Made by a program: the position numbers and the translations under genes | Part shown: positions 1-5,206 of the stretch, piece by piece | Numbering within the stretch: the first letter of the stretch is position 1 | How the letters are laid out: every line of letters begins with the position of its first letter | Assembly: GCA_013375405.1 (NCBI GenBank) | Contig: JABXJU010000140.1 | Location: 1-11,076, forward strand | Reading direction: 5' to 3' | Length of the DNA: 11,076 nt | Source: Candidatus Helarchaeota archaeon | GTDB lineage: Archaea > Asgardarchaeota > Lokiarchaeia > Helarchaeales > HEL-GB-A | Notes under the pieces: model-generated | The model's input: the letters and a program-made list of their open reading frames with translations, nothing else | The model's database searches: none | What the model was told of the DNA's origin: nothing

Positions 1-565
1 AAAAGTGATTTAGAAATATCTGATACTTAATCATCTATTCTACCTCGGCTTGTCTATTTTAATATGGTCTGTATCATATTATATCTGAAATATTGAATAA
101 AGCATTTATATCTAAATTGTTTCAGATTAGAACCCTATTGTAATAGTATACCCCACTTGCTCAAAATATAGACAGATAAAATACACACTTATTATATTAA
201 TACAAGTGGACTTCTGTCAAGAATTCAAATTGATTCAGCTAAATTCTAACCAAATACATTGTGTTAGCTAATTAAAAGCCCAAGCCAAATAAGAAAGTAA
301 AACTGCATAACCTGAGGATCTCAACATCTCTATTATAAGGTTCGTCTTTCTCCATGGAAATCTGTTTTTAATCAAAAGCACGGGTACTAGACATCAATAT
401 CACATACTCATAATTTTAATAACAAGGAATAGACAACAAAGAATAACCCTCAGTATGCCTCTCAATGAGTAACTGTTTATTTGTCATTGGTTAACGGTTA
501 ATAGTAAAAGAATTCCGCAACTGCCCTCCTCTTTTCATGTTTTAAAATCTTTTTAATTAAGAAAT

Positions 566-586
566 ATATGGACCATTCGTCCATAT
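566..586. promoter_or_regulatory. Perfect 8-bp inverted repeat, possible operator
   Basis: ATATGGAC (566-573) and GTCCATAT (579-586) are exact reverse complements separated by CATTC. The left arm overlaps a TATA-like run (AAATATAT, 562-569) about 65 bases before the ATG at 632. An inverted repeat over a TATA box is a common archaeal repressor-site arrangement, but nothing here names a regulator. It could also be a small RNA hairpin. Confidence 0.3.
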
Positions 587-631
587 TTAAGATTTCACCA
601 AAATTTGAACAAAATTCTATAATAAACAGGT

Positions 632-721
632 ATGAGGGAAGCTACTGAAAAAGCTCAGTTATATTATTTATCTCAATCTCAGAATGTATCTGAAAGAACT
701 GTAAAAGATGTCCAAGATTGA
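632..721 (+). CDS. Very short hypothetical frame, possible remnant
   Basis: ATG at 632 opens 29 codons ending in TGA at 719-721. The peptide begins MREATEKAQ and contains VSERTVKDVQD. It is rich in charged residues and helix-prone, loosely like the start of a DNA-binding helical domain. Past the TGA the same frame continues only nine codons (SLNYYKEG, then TAA), which could mean a decayed gene. No good Shine-Dalgarno motif precedes it. The inverted repeat at 566-586 and its TATA-like overlap are the main reason to list it. It may well be noise. Confidence 0.15.
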   Translation: MREATEKAQLYYLSQSQNVSERTVKDVQD

Positions 722-1015
722 AGCCTTAACTATTACAAGGAAGGCTAAAAATAAGAATTCTTGAAAATTCCTTTTACAAAAAATCTACAAAATGAAAAAG
801 AAATCTGGAATATATAACGGAAATCACTCCGCTTTTAGGTACAGCAATATACTTATCATATAGTTTATTTAGGCTTAAGGAATACATCTAAGTGATGCAA
901 TAAATAAACAAGTCGAGATATTAAATGATGGCATTACCTTCCGTTTTTTCAAAAATTAATTCTATAATTTATGTTTTACCCACATTCGACCTTTATTATA
1001 GTATTTTTTTCATAC

Positions 1016-1912
1016 TTATCTGACAAGAAAAAAACCTATGATAATAATTATACTTGCTATTAACTTTAAAGTTATGCTTGATTTTTCTAGTTCCTTCGCG
1101 AATAGTTTTGGAAAATGTCGGCTTAAGAAAAGTACGAAAAGTATGATAAAAAGAGGTTGTGAAGAAGTGACAGTAGAAACAAGAGATGCTTGTCCTTTTG
1201 AAAGAGCAATATTTACGATAAATAATGCAATTAAATTCACTCCTTCGCTGGTTGTTAATAAACTAAAAGATCTTCTAGGTATTTCCTTTAAAAGAGAAAC
1301 TAATTTTCTAGCAACAGGACTAATGAATAACATACAGCAAATTGCTAAAAATCCGCCAATACGAGACCAAAAGAAAAGATTCCAATATGACACCATGCTT
1401 AAAATGTATTTAGACAAAACCCATGAGATACCATAAAGAATACATGATAATGAGATTAGCCAGAATGCCTTATTAATCCTAAAAAAGCCTGTGTTTTTCT
1501 TTCTTAAAGATACCATTAATGCACCGCCGATTATAAAGACAACACCAATATATTGATAAGGTTTTAATATTTCATTGAGAAAAATTGTTGCTAGAACTAA
1601 TGTAATTAAGGGAATAGTTTGCAATACGGGTACAATTCGAGTCACTTCTTCAATTGATAATGACTTGAAATAGAAAAATAAGGCGCCAATATAGATAAAC
1701 CCTTCTAATAAGCAGAGAGCAAGAGGTAAAGCAGCAACGATTTGAACCCGCAGGCTCGAAATTTCTATCATTGCGAAGGTGAAACCAAGAAATCCAGCTA
1801 AAGCTGTGTAAAGGAGAGGTCTTTTAATATATTCACTTAAGACCACTTTATCAATCATATTGGAGGTAGCCCATAAGGCTGTGGCAACCAATGATAAAAA
1901 TAGCCAATCCAT
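1016..1912 (-). CDS. EamA/DMT-superfamily membrane transporter
   Basis: A 298-residue integral membrane protein of the drug/metabolite transporter superfamily, which moves small metabolites or drugs across the cytoplasmic membrane. The substrate cannot be told. The chain is almost continuous hydrophobic helices, about ten, in two halves as expected for two EamA repeats. The first half has the typical WATSNMIDKVVLSEY start and the conserved run VTRIVPVLQTIPLITLVLA followed by LNEILKPYQYIGVVFIIGGA. The second half repeats the pattern with ASLVSTVTSSQPLFIILF. Length is normal for the family (about 300). I chose ATG at 1912, one base after the upstream stop and behind GAAGAACT. An in-frame TTG at 1933 would add seven residues and a 20-base overlap. 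It is probably co-transcribed with the membrane protein at 1914-2765. Confidence 0.9.
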   Translation of the reverse strand: MDWLFLSLVATALWATSNMIDKVVLSEYIKRPLLYTALAGFLGFTFAMIEISSLRVQIVAALPLALCLLEGFIYIGALFFYFKSLSIEEVTRIVPVLQTIPLITLVLATIFLNEILKPYQYIGVVFIIGGALMVSLRKKNTGFFRINKAFWLISLSCILYGISWVLSKYILSMVSYWNLFFWSRIGGFLAICCMLFISPVARKLVSLLKEIPRRSFSLLTTSEGVNLIALFIVNIALSKGQASLVSTVTSSQPLFIILFVLFLSRHFPKLFAKELEKSSITLKLIASIIIIIGFFLVR

Positions 1913-1913
1913 A

Positions 1914-2765
1914 TTATTTAGTTCTTCTAACAAATTTTAATAAGTACAAATTTCTTGGATTTTCTTTTGTCCATTTAATAGTGACCTTATTTTTTTCAAT
2001 CACAAGTTCAGGCTGTTCCTCTGTAATAAATTTTTTCCCATCAAATGTTAGCATTTCGTAACGAATGGGTGGATAGTCTAATGATAAACTTGCTATTAAT
2101 TTATTGGTCCCTTTTTTATAAATGTGTTCTGGGAAAAAGGTATAATCTGCCTTTCTCGTAAAAGAACCATATAGCTTGTAAGAAAATGAAATGTCAAATG
2201 AGTCTCCTGGCGACAATGGACAAGTAAAATAGATTTCAATATGTTTTACATAAGTTTGATCTTTTATAACCTTCCATTCCAATGGCATCTTGGATTGGTT
2301 ATCAATGGCCTCGAAACCCAATCTATCTACTTCAATTGGTGAATCATCCGAAATTTTCTGTCGGATGAATTTTGATGGAGAACTTGATGCATTATGTCCT
2401 CGCAATCTATAATTAAAGAAAGCATCTTTACCTTTGATCTCAAAATGCTCTTCTCGTAACAGGAACCTATGAGTATCATCTTCAATTAAATGGTCTGGAC
2501 TGGTAAAATAAGTTAAGGCGAGATGTTCATAATGAAGTTCCTGTGACATAGAATATTCAGAGGATAGATGAGTAAGCATGCCTCTCAGTCTGAGAACAAT
2601 CATTAGGAGAATAATAGAGAAAGTGAACAATAGAAATTCAATTGAATAGTGTAATGATTTCTGCCATAAAAAGAAAGCAAATCCAGCAATCCCTACAAGT
2701 CCAGAAAATATGGCTATAAATTTGACAAGAGTTTTAATAATCCCCTCCCGGAATATATTTTTCAT
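1914..2765 (-). CDS. Hypothetical protein with two N-terminal membrane helices
   Basis: A 283-residue protein I do not recognise. Residues about 12-33 and 39-59 are hydrophobic and form a helical hairpin, followed by the basic LRLRGML. The rest (about 65-283) is soluble in character, with alternating polar and aromatic residues typical of beta strands (FDISFSYKLYGSFTRKADY, NKVTIKWTKENPRNLYLLKF), so a beta-sandwich facing the cytoplasm is likely. The pattern suggests a membrane-anchored sensor or binding protein, but no catalytic motif is visible. Start: ATG at 2765 with AAAGGAG about 11 bases upstream. Its stop lies one base before the ATG of the EamA transporter, so the two probably form an operon and may act together. 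Codon and base usage are A+T-rich, like the flank and unlike the right-hand element. Confidence 0.75.
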   Translation of the reverse strand: MKNIFREGIIKTLVKFIAIFSGLVGIAGFAFFLWQKSLHYSIEFLLFTFSIILLMIVLRLRGMLTHLSSEYSMSQELHYEHLALTYFTSPDHLIEDDTHRFLLREEHFEIKGKDAFFNYRLRGHNASSSPSKFIRQKISDDSPIEVDRLGFEAIDNQSKMPLEWKVIKDQTYVKHIEIYFTCPLSPGDSFDISFSYKLYGSFTRKADYTFFPEHIYKKGTNKLIASLSLDYPPIRYEMLTFDGKKFITEEQPELVIEKNKVTIKWTKENPRNLYLLKFVRRTK

Positions 2766-2894
2766 TTCTTATAGCACTCCTTTACACTTTAATGAGGTTT
2801 TCTAACTACGAGGCACCAAGCAATATATCGGCTCCTGCATATTAACGAAAATTTTTAGTATAACAAAAACTTATTAGTTAAATATTGCAAATAA

Positions 2895-2940
2895 TCCTAC
2901 ATTTATATAATAATAAATAAACTATACCTTGATGTCAAGA
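2895..2940 (-). promoter_or_regulatory. Candidate promoter for the minus-strand pair
   Basis: On the minus strand this stretch reads TATAGTTTATTTATTATTAT followed by ATAAATG, giving TATA-like elements 130-150 bases before the ATG at 2765. The surrounding DNA is so A+T-rich that chance matches are likely. Confidence 0.25.
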
Positions 2941-3071
2941 TTTAGAATAAATTAGAAAAATTACTCATGCCTTTTGTACATATGAAGTTGAAATTTTTTC
3001 CTAATATATAACCTTCCTTTAATTTTCTTGTAATATACTTTATCATTAGAATACCGCTAAATAAAGCATAA

Positions 3072-3087
3072 ATTGAATTAATTCAAT
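3072..3087. repeat. Perfect 16-bp palindrome ATTGAATTAATTCAAT
   Basis: ATTGAATTAATTCAAT equals its own reverse complement. A close relative, AATTGAAT and ATTCAATT separated by TAAT, occurs at 5088-5107 upstream of the histone gene. Both sit beside TATA-like runs, so a shared DNA-binding protein is possible. In A+T-rich DNA such palindromes also arise by chance. Confidence 0.4.
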
Positions 3088-3299
3088 GTATAATAAATTT
3101 TATGTTTTTATTTGGAATGGAAAAGCCAGCATGCTCGACAGGATTAGAGTCGATTTTGTTCATATTTGTATTCAGAGTTTTGAAAAACAGCAAAGGTAAT
3201 GAGTATAAAAATATAAATAAAAAGAGGCATGAATTAGACTTATACAATTTTTTTGAAAGACGATCGATAAGCAACAATTCACCTGCCAGCTGGTTTCTG

Positions 3300-3517
3300 G
3301 TTTAAGCGAGGGAAGCAGCGCCCGATATTTTTGCTTTGATTAGCGGTTTGCCGAAAGCTATTAGTTGGGAGCGTGGCTGCCAACCGACGGTTTTGAATTC
3401 GAGTAATGAGCTTTCCGCTCCTTCGGAGCGCAGGTCAGACATGCGATAAATCTCTTAACCCGAATTCGACAGGAAACCTTATCCCCGCTCCACAAGGGAG
3501 CTTTCTGTTGGGTAGAT
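3300..3517. other. G+C-richer non-coding stretch with hairpins
   Basis: No start-initiated gene was found. Small hairpins are visible: CGCTCC-TTC-GGAGCG (3416-3430) and GCTCC-ACAAG-GGAGC (3487-3501). GAATTCG near 3395 can pair with CGAATTC near 3462. The plus strand is open from 3306 to 3446 and, in another frame, from 3410 to 3610, without a usable start codon. This may be a decayed coding region or the 5' part of a structured RNA that continues to 3789. Confidence 0.35.
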
Positions 3518-3572
3518 GCCTTCTCTCTCTGCAGGGTCGGTCGTGATGGAAATTGCCTGCTATTACCACATA

Positions 3573-3664
3573 ATCCCCGGCTAACTGTTCAAAGACTTCC
3601 GCTTTATCTGTAAATATGCTCCAGTCAGTAACGGTTAAGATAAAGCCTTCTTTGAATGAGGGAT
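3573..3664. repeat. Multi-part hairpin carrying a CGGTTA motif in its loop
   Basis: Three collinear stems lie in one hairpin: ATCCC (3573-3577) with GGGAT (3660-3664), TTCAAAG (3588-3594) with CTTTGAA (3650-3656), and GCTTTATCT (3601-3609) with AGATAAAGC (3638-3646). Internal loops separate the stems. The 28-base terminal loop contains most of TCAGTAACGGTTAA (3625-3638), which recurs exactly at 5007-5020. The inner 9-bp and 7-bp stems are perfect. Confidence 0.6.
3625..3638 (+). repeat. 14-base direct repeat copy 1
   Basis: TCAGTAACGGTTAA is identical to 5007-5020, same orientation, 1.4 kb away. This copy sits in the loop of the 3573-3664 hairpin. It contains the CGGTTA hexamer seen several times in the window. 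Confidence 0.6.
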
Positions 3665-3833
3665 ACCGAGCTAAGGGAGGGGCATCATTTTACTATCTAT
3701 AACCACCTCGGACTAGAGTGTAAATAAACCTCGGTGAAGACGGCAATTTCCTTCACTCCCTCTTGGTTCAAATGCCAGAGAGAGAAGGCGGTAATCGGCT
3801 CTCTCAATGATGTGAAGAAAACAGGTGAGTGAT

Positions 3834-3968
3834 ATGACCTGTTCAGTGTGTGATAGGGAACTGTGCGAAGTCAGGTTCTGTATTTTGTGCCACGAATCGG
3901 TTCACGTACCATTAGGAACACCTGAACCAGCCTGGTATTACTGCACCTGTGAGCAGGTGAAACCATGA
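3834..3968 (+). CDS. Cys-rich zinc-binding microprotein (44 aa)
   Basis: A 44-residue protein starting MTCSVCDRELC. Seven cysteines (3, 6, 11, 16, 19, 37, 39) and two histidines (20, 24) in such a short chain point to one or two bound zinc ions. CxxC at 3-6, CxxCH at 16-20 and CxC at 37-39 resemble treble-clef or zinc-ribbon knuckles. Such proteins in archaeal plasmids and viruses usually bind nucleic acid or protein partners; no specific role is shown. The ATG at 3834 is supported by GGTGA at 3824-3828, five bases upstream. The stop overlaps the next start as ATGA (3965-3968), so the next gene is probably translationally coupled. It is the first gene of a five-gene run. Confidence 0.7.
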   Translation: MTCSVCDRELCEVRFCILCHESVHVPLGTPEPAWYYCTCEQVKP

Positions 3969-4084
3969 ACAGAAGAAACAGAGCGACAAAGCAGGTATAC
4001 CACTGTCAAGACTGTGGCAAGGCAACTAAGAGTCCAGTAATTACCTGTCCTGCGTGTTTCAGAAGAAGGACCTGGGAATACTAG
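3965..4084 (+). CDS. Zinc-ribbon microprotein (39 aa)
   Basis: A 39-residue basic protein with C14-x2-C17 and C28-x2-C31, a classic four-cysteine zinc ribbon (YHCQDCGKATKSP then TCPACFRRRTW). The N-terminus (MNRRNRATK) and C-terminus (RRRTWEY) are strongly basic, which suits DNA or RNA binding. The ribosome site AGGTGA lies five bases before the ATG inside the preceding gene, and the start overlaps that gene's stop by four bases. The block AGGTGAAACCATGA at this start (3955-3968) is repeated exactly at the next gene's start (4087-4100), hinting at duplication of the translation signals. The exact function is unknown. Confidence 0.7.
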   Translation: MNRRNRATKQVYHCQDCGKATKSPVITCPACFRRRTWEY

Positions 4085-4096
4085 GAAGGTGAAACC

Positions 4097-4276
4097 ATGA
4101 GCTACAGACCGAGAATAGACGAAAGGCAGATGCGTGAACTGTGGCTGCTCAAGCAGTGTTTAGGGATTTCAATAGTTGCGATGGTTCATGACGCTATCGA
4201 TAACTACCTGGTCAAATTCAAGCGAGAGATAGAGCTAACCCAGAAGAACCTGCGACAACAGGGGGTGCTACGATGA
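4097..4276 (+). CDS. Ribbon-helix-helix DNA-binding protein (59 aa)
   Basis: A 59-residue protein with a ribbon-helix-helix pattern: a short basic strand (YRPRIDERQ, about 3-11), helix A (MRELWLLKQC, 12-21), a turn with the typical LGIS (22-25), helix B (IVAMVHDAIDNYLVKF, 26-41), then a charged helical tail. RHH proteins of this kind bind operators as dimers through the strand and are common repressors or copy-number regulators on archaeal plasmids and viruses. Start ATG 4097 has AGGTGA five bases upstream. The stop overlaps the next ATG (4273) as ATGA. It probably regulates its own operon; inverted repeats upstream, such as those at 3072-3087 or 3573-3664, are possible targets, but that is speculation. 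Confidence 0.7.
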   Translation: MSYRPRIDERQMRELWLLKQCLGISIVAMVHDAIDNYLVKFKREIELTQKNLRQQGVLR

Positions 4277-4473
4277 TAACAAAGAAACTGTCAGTGGAAG
4301 ACATGCTCAGGGAAGCAGCAGCGGAGCTCCAGGCAGCGTGTGAAAATGCCCGTTTTGAGCCACACGTTGAGAAGGCTGCGAATATCTGCAACATACTTTG
4401 TGACCTCATAAAAGCGGAGAAGGCAGCCGAGAATAAAGAAGTTGAGGTGATAGAATGTGTCAGGAAATCGTAG
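4273..4473 (+). CDS. Small helical hypothetical protein (66 aa)
   Basis: A 66-residue protein, predicted almost wholly helical and acidic (SVEDMLREAAAELQAAC, then EKAANICNILCDLIKAEKAA). It has four cysteines, spaced too irregularly for a clear zinc site. I recognise no family. The ATG at 4273 overlaps the RHH gene's stop by four bases and is preceded by GGGGGTG, and its 3' end overlaps the next gene by 19 bases, so it is embedded in the coupled run. The tight packing argues that it is a real gene despite its size. Frames on the minus strand over 4218-4536 are shadows of this and the next gene. Confidence 0.65.
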   Translation: MITKKLSVEDMLREAAAELQAACENARFEPHVEKAANICNILCDLIKAEKAAENKEVEVIECVRKS

Positions 4474-4808
4474 AAGGACCAGAGCCAACCGAAGATTGGC
4501 TCGAAAGAAGGCATGTGCGACCAGAAGACCTCGCACAGCAGATAGATGAGCTACACGATGAAGTCAGCAACATCCTACAGGAAGTTGCTCTGATGAACAA
4601 AAGGATTAATCAGATATTTGAGCGACTTGCGACTGGTAACAAGACAGTAACTGAGACTGTTAGCGTAAACCATGACAGCATCACCTTTGGCGCTCCCACC
4701 AACGGGCAAATCAAGGTTTACAGTGACTTTAACAAAGCAAAGGAATTAGAGAAAAAGAAAGATATTGAGAAGGAGTTGACTAACATAGCGACAAAGAGCG
4801 GCGAATAA
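4455..4808 (+). CDS. Coiled-coil hypothetical protein (117 aa)
   Basis: A 117-residue acidic protein. Residues about 22-54 form a heptad-like helix (DLAQQIDELHDEVSNILQEV then LMNKRINQIFERL), a likely coiled coil for oligomerisation. Residues about 58-85 (VTETVSVNHDSITFGAPTNG then QIKVYSDF) look like short strands, and the tail is a lysine/glutamate helix. The ATG at 4455 has an excellent ribosome site, GAGGTGAT, three bases upstream, and overlaps the previous gene by 19 bases. The layout of coiled coil plus a TFGAP-NGQIKVY segment resembles small uncharacterised archaeal proteins I have seen, but no function is known to me. It ends the operon just before a terminator hairpin. Confidence 0.7.
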   Translation: MCQEIVEGPEPTEDWLERRHVRPEDLAQQIDELHDEVSNILQEVALMNKRINQIFERLATGNKTVTETVSVNHDSITFGAPTNGQIKVYSDFNKAKELEKKKDIEKELTNIATKSGE

Positions 4809-4825
4809 CCCCGCTCTCTCTTTTT
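4793..4825 (+). terminator. Terminator after the small-gene operon
   Basis: AGAGCGG (4796-4802) can pair with CCGCTCT (4811-4817), with a short loop containing the TAA stop, and is followed by CTCTTTTT. Hairpin plus T-run is typical of intrinsic termination, and T-runs alone can terminate in archaea. It overlaps the last codons of the coiled-coil gene. Confidence 0.55.
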
Positions 4826-4827
4826 GG

Positions 4828-4882
4828 TTCGTAGGCTTGAGTAAATGCATAAAAATAGCTTTACTCTCCTCAGACCTACGAA
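4828..4882. repeat. Inverted repeat / hairpin behind the terminator
   Basis: TTCGTAGG (4828-4835) pairs exactly with CCTACGAA (4875-4882), and inside it GAGTAAA (4839-4845) pairs exactly with TTTACTC (4860-4866). The two stems are collinear, with an unequal internal loop (3 and 8 bases). A 26-codon frame (4845-4925) overlaps it and is not convincing. It may be a transcript-end stabiliser or a protein-binding site. Confidence 0.5.
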
Positions 4883-5006
4883 GGGAGGCATGGAATACCT
4901 TGATGTTTCAATAATACAGAAATAATCAATTATTGTTTCCTAAGTTATATGGTTAGGCCTGCTTAAAGCAGATACAGCATGAATATAATCTGGATGAGAT
5001 AAAAAA

Positions 5007-5042
5007 TCAGTAACGGTTAACCGCACCATCGGTTACCGGTTA
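5007..5042 (+). repeat. CGGTTA cluster with 14-base direct repeat copy 2
   Basis: TCAGTAACGGTTAA (5007-5020) equals 3625-3638. CGGTTA occurs here three times (5014-5019, 5030-5035, 5037-5042) and the first lies in the 10-bp palindrome CGGTTAACCG (5014-5023). Short tandem motifs of this kind resemble iterons for a replication or regulatory protein. Alternatively they form an RNA hairpin. Confidence 0.45.
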
Positions 5043-5061
5043 GCTATGCGATGAATAGTAA

Positions 5062-5085
5062 GGGAGCAAAATTGCTCTCTTTTTA
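5062..5085 (+). terminator. Hairpin with T-run
   Basis: GAGCAA (5064-5069) and TTGCTC (5072-5077) form a tight stem followed by TCTTTTT. It precedes, and would insulate, the histone gene. It shares the GCTCTCT-T-run ending with the terminator at 4793-4825. Confidence 0.5.
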
Positions 5086-5087
5086 AA

Positions 5088-5126
5088 AATTGAATTAATA
5101 TTCAATTATTTTTTGTGATATAATCA
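5088..5126 (+). promoter_or_regulatory. Palindrome and TATA-like box upstream of histone
   Basis: AATTGAAT (5088-5095) and ATTCAATT (5100-5107) are exact reverse complements around TAAT. A TATA-like GATATAATC follows at 5118-5126, which would start transcription near 5150 and leave a leader of about 57 bases before the histone ATG at 5207. The palindrome resembles that at 3072-3087 and could be an operator. Confidence 0.4.
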
Positions 5127-5206
5127 AAAAAAGGATTTGGATTGGGAAAGTGGAATTAAATAAGAAAGAAAATAGAAATAATAACCTTGAAATAAAAGGA
5201 AGCTAA

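Larger units (their letters stand above)
1..1015. other. A+T-rich gene-poor flank
   Basis: No convincing protein or RNA gene is visible here on either strand. Stops are frequent in all frames and the longest ATG-initiated frames are a few dozen codons. The only organised signals are an inverted repeat at 566-586 followed by a 29-codon frame at 632-721, and the motif GGTTAACGGTTAA at 489-501, which resembles CGGTTA motifs further right. The stretch lies downstream of the minus-strand transporter. I see no T-run hairpin that would clearly end that transcript. Long gene-poor A+T-rich spacers occur in some methanogen genomes, which is compatible but not diagnostic. Confidence 0.6.
2766..3299. other. 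A+T-rich spacer without a convincing gene
   Basis: This spacer lies upstream of the divergent minus-strand pair. It holds the candidate promoter for that pair, a perfect 16-bp palindrome at 3072-3087, and an overlapping pair of low-complexity frames on both strands (about 64-67 codons, 3083-3305) rich in F, L, K and N. Neither frame has a ribosome binding site or a recognisable domain. Composition changes visibly near 3290-3300, which may mark an old junction between host DNA and the element to the right. Confidence 0.45.
3435..3689 (-). pseudogene. Possible decayed reading frame, unidentified
   Basis: On the minus strand 84 codons stay open between TAA (3690-3692) and TGA (3435-3437). There is no ATG near the 5' end. 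The translation has a plausible protein-like stretch: TVTDWSIFTDKAEVFEQLAG followed by DYVVIAGNFHHDRPC. A neighbouring frame upstream reads EVVIDSKMMPLP and could be joined by one frameshift. I cannot assign a family. The same DNA carries strong nested inverted repeats and an overlapping plus-strand open frame, so the openness may be a side effect of composition. Low confidence. Confidence 0.2.
3518..3789. repeat. Long imperfect inverted repeat (structured RNA or MITE-like)
   Basis: Two exact arm pairs nest inside each other. GCCTTCTCTCTCTG (3518-3531) pairs perfectly with 3776-3789. GTGATGGAAATTGCC (3543-3557) pairs with 3742-3756 with one mismatch. The spacers between the two arm pairs differ in length (11 and 19 bases). 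The enclosed 184 bases contain a further hairpin (3573-3664), and ACCGAG (3665-3670) can pair with CTCGGT (3730-3735). The unit could be a folded non-coding RNA or long 5' leader for the small-gene operon starting at 3834, a replication-control structure, or the remains of a small transposable element with about 40-bp terminal repeats. No target-site duplication is evident and no known RNA family was recognised. Confidence 0.6.
4966..5085 (+). ncRNA. Candidate small non-coding RNA (about 120 nt)
   Basis: A promoter-like box TAAGTTATATGG lies at 4941-4952. Exactly the same 12 bases recur at 8360-8371 before cdc6, so they look like a real promoter of this element. Transcription would begin about 25 bases later. 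About 120 bases on is a strong hairpin GAGCAA-AA-TTGCTC followed by TCTTTTT (5064-5085), fit for termination. Between them is the CGGTTA cluster, with AACGGTTAACCG able to fold against CGGTTACCGGTT. No open frame of note lies between. The start point is estimated. It could equally be the leader of a lost gene. Confidence 0.3.
4809..5206. other. Non-coding regulatory stretch before the histone gene
   Basis: No credible protein gene lies here. From left to right it holds an inverted repeat (4828-4882), a promoter-like TAAGTTATATGG (4941-4952), a small hairpin CTGCTT-A-AAGCAG (4959-4971), CGGTTA repeats (5007-5042), a hairpin with a T-run (5062-5085), a palindrome (5088-5107) and a TATA-like GATATAATC (5118-5126) for the histone gene. 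The density of signals suggests a control region, possibly for replication or for a small RNA. Confidence 0.5.

Noticed and set aside
1038..1436. 132-codon plus-strand frame
   Set aside because: Shadow of the EamA transporter, which is clearly real on the minus strand.
2900..2945. Bacterial-type -35/-10 promoter (TTGACA, 17 bases, TATTAT) on the minus strand
   Set aside because: The match is good, but in such A+T-rich DNA it is expected by chance, and the rest of the window is archaeal.
3083..3305. Overlapping 64- and 67-codon frames on both strands
   Set aside because: Low-complexity F/L/K/N-rich peptides in A+T-rich DNA, no ribosome site, no domain, and both strands open at once.
3462..3490. 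ORB-like origin box around GACAGGAAACC
   Set aside because: It shares the GGAAAC core of archaeal origin boxes but lacks the following G-run and has no second copy near cdc6.
3750..3800. tRNA-like T-arm, GGTTCAAATGCC
   Set aside because: The loop resembles a T-loop but the closing G-C pair is missing and no acceptor or anticodon arms fit around it.
4218..4536. Two minus-strand frames of 98 and 81 codons
   Set aside because: Antisense to the coupled small-gene operon, whose genes have good ribosome sites and overlapping starts.
4845..4925. 26-codon plus-strand frame with GGGAGG inside
   Set aside because: Too short, lies across a hairpin, and shows no coding character.
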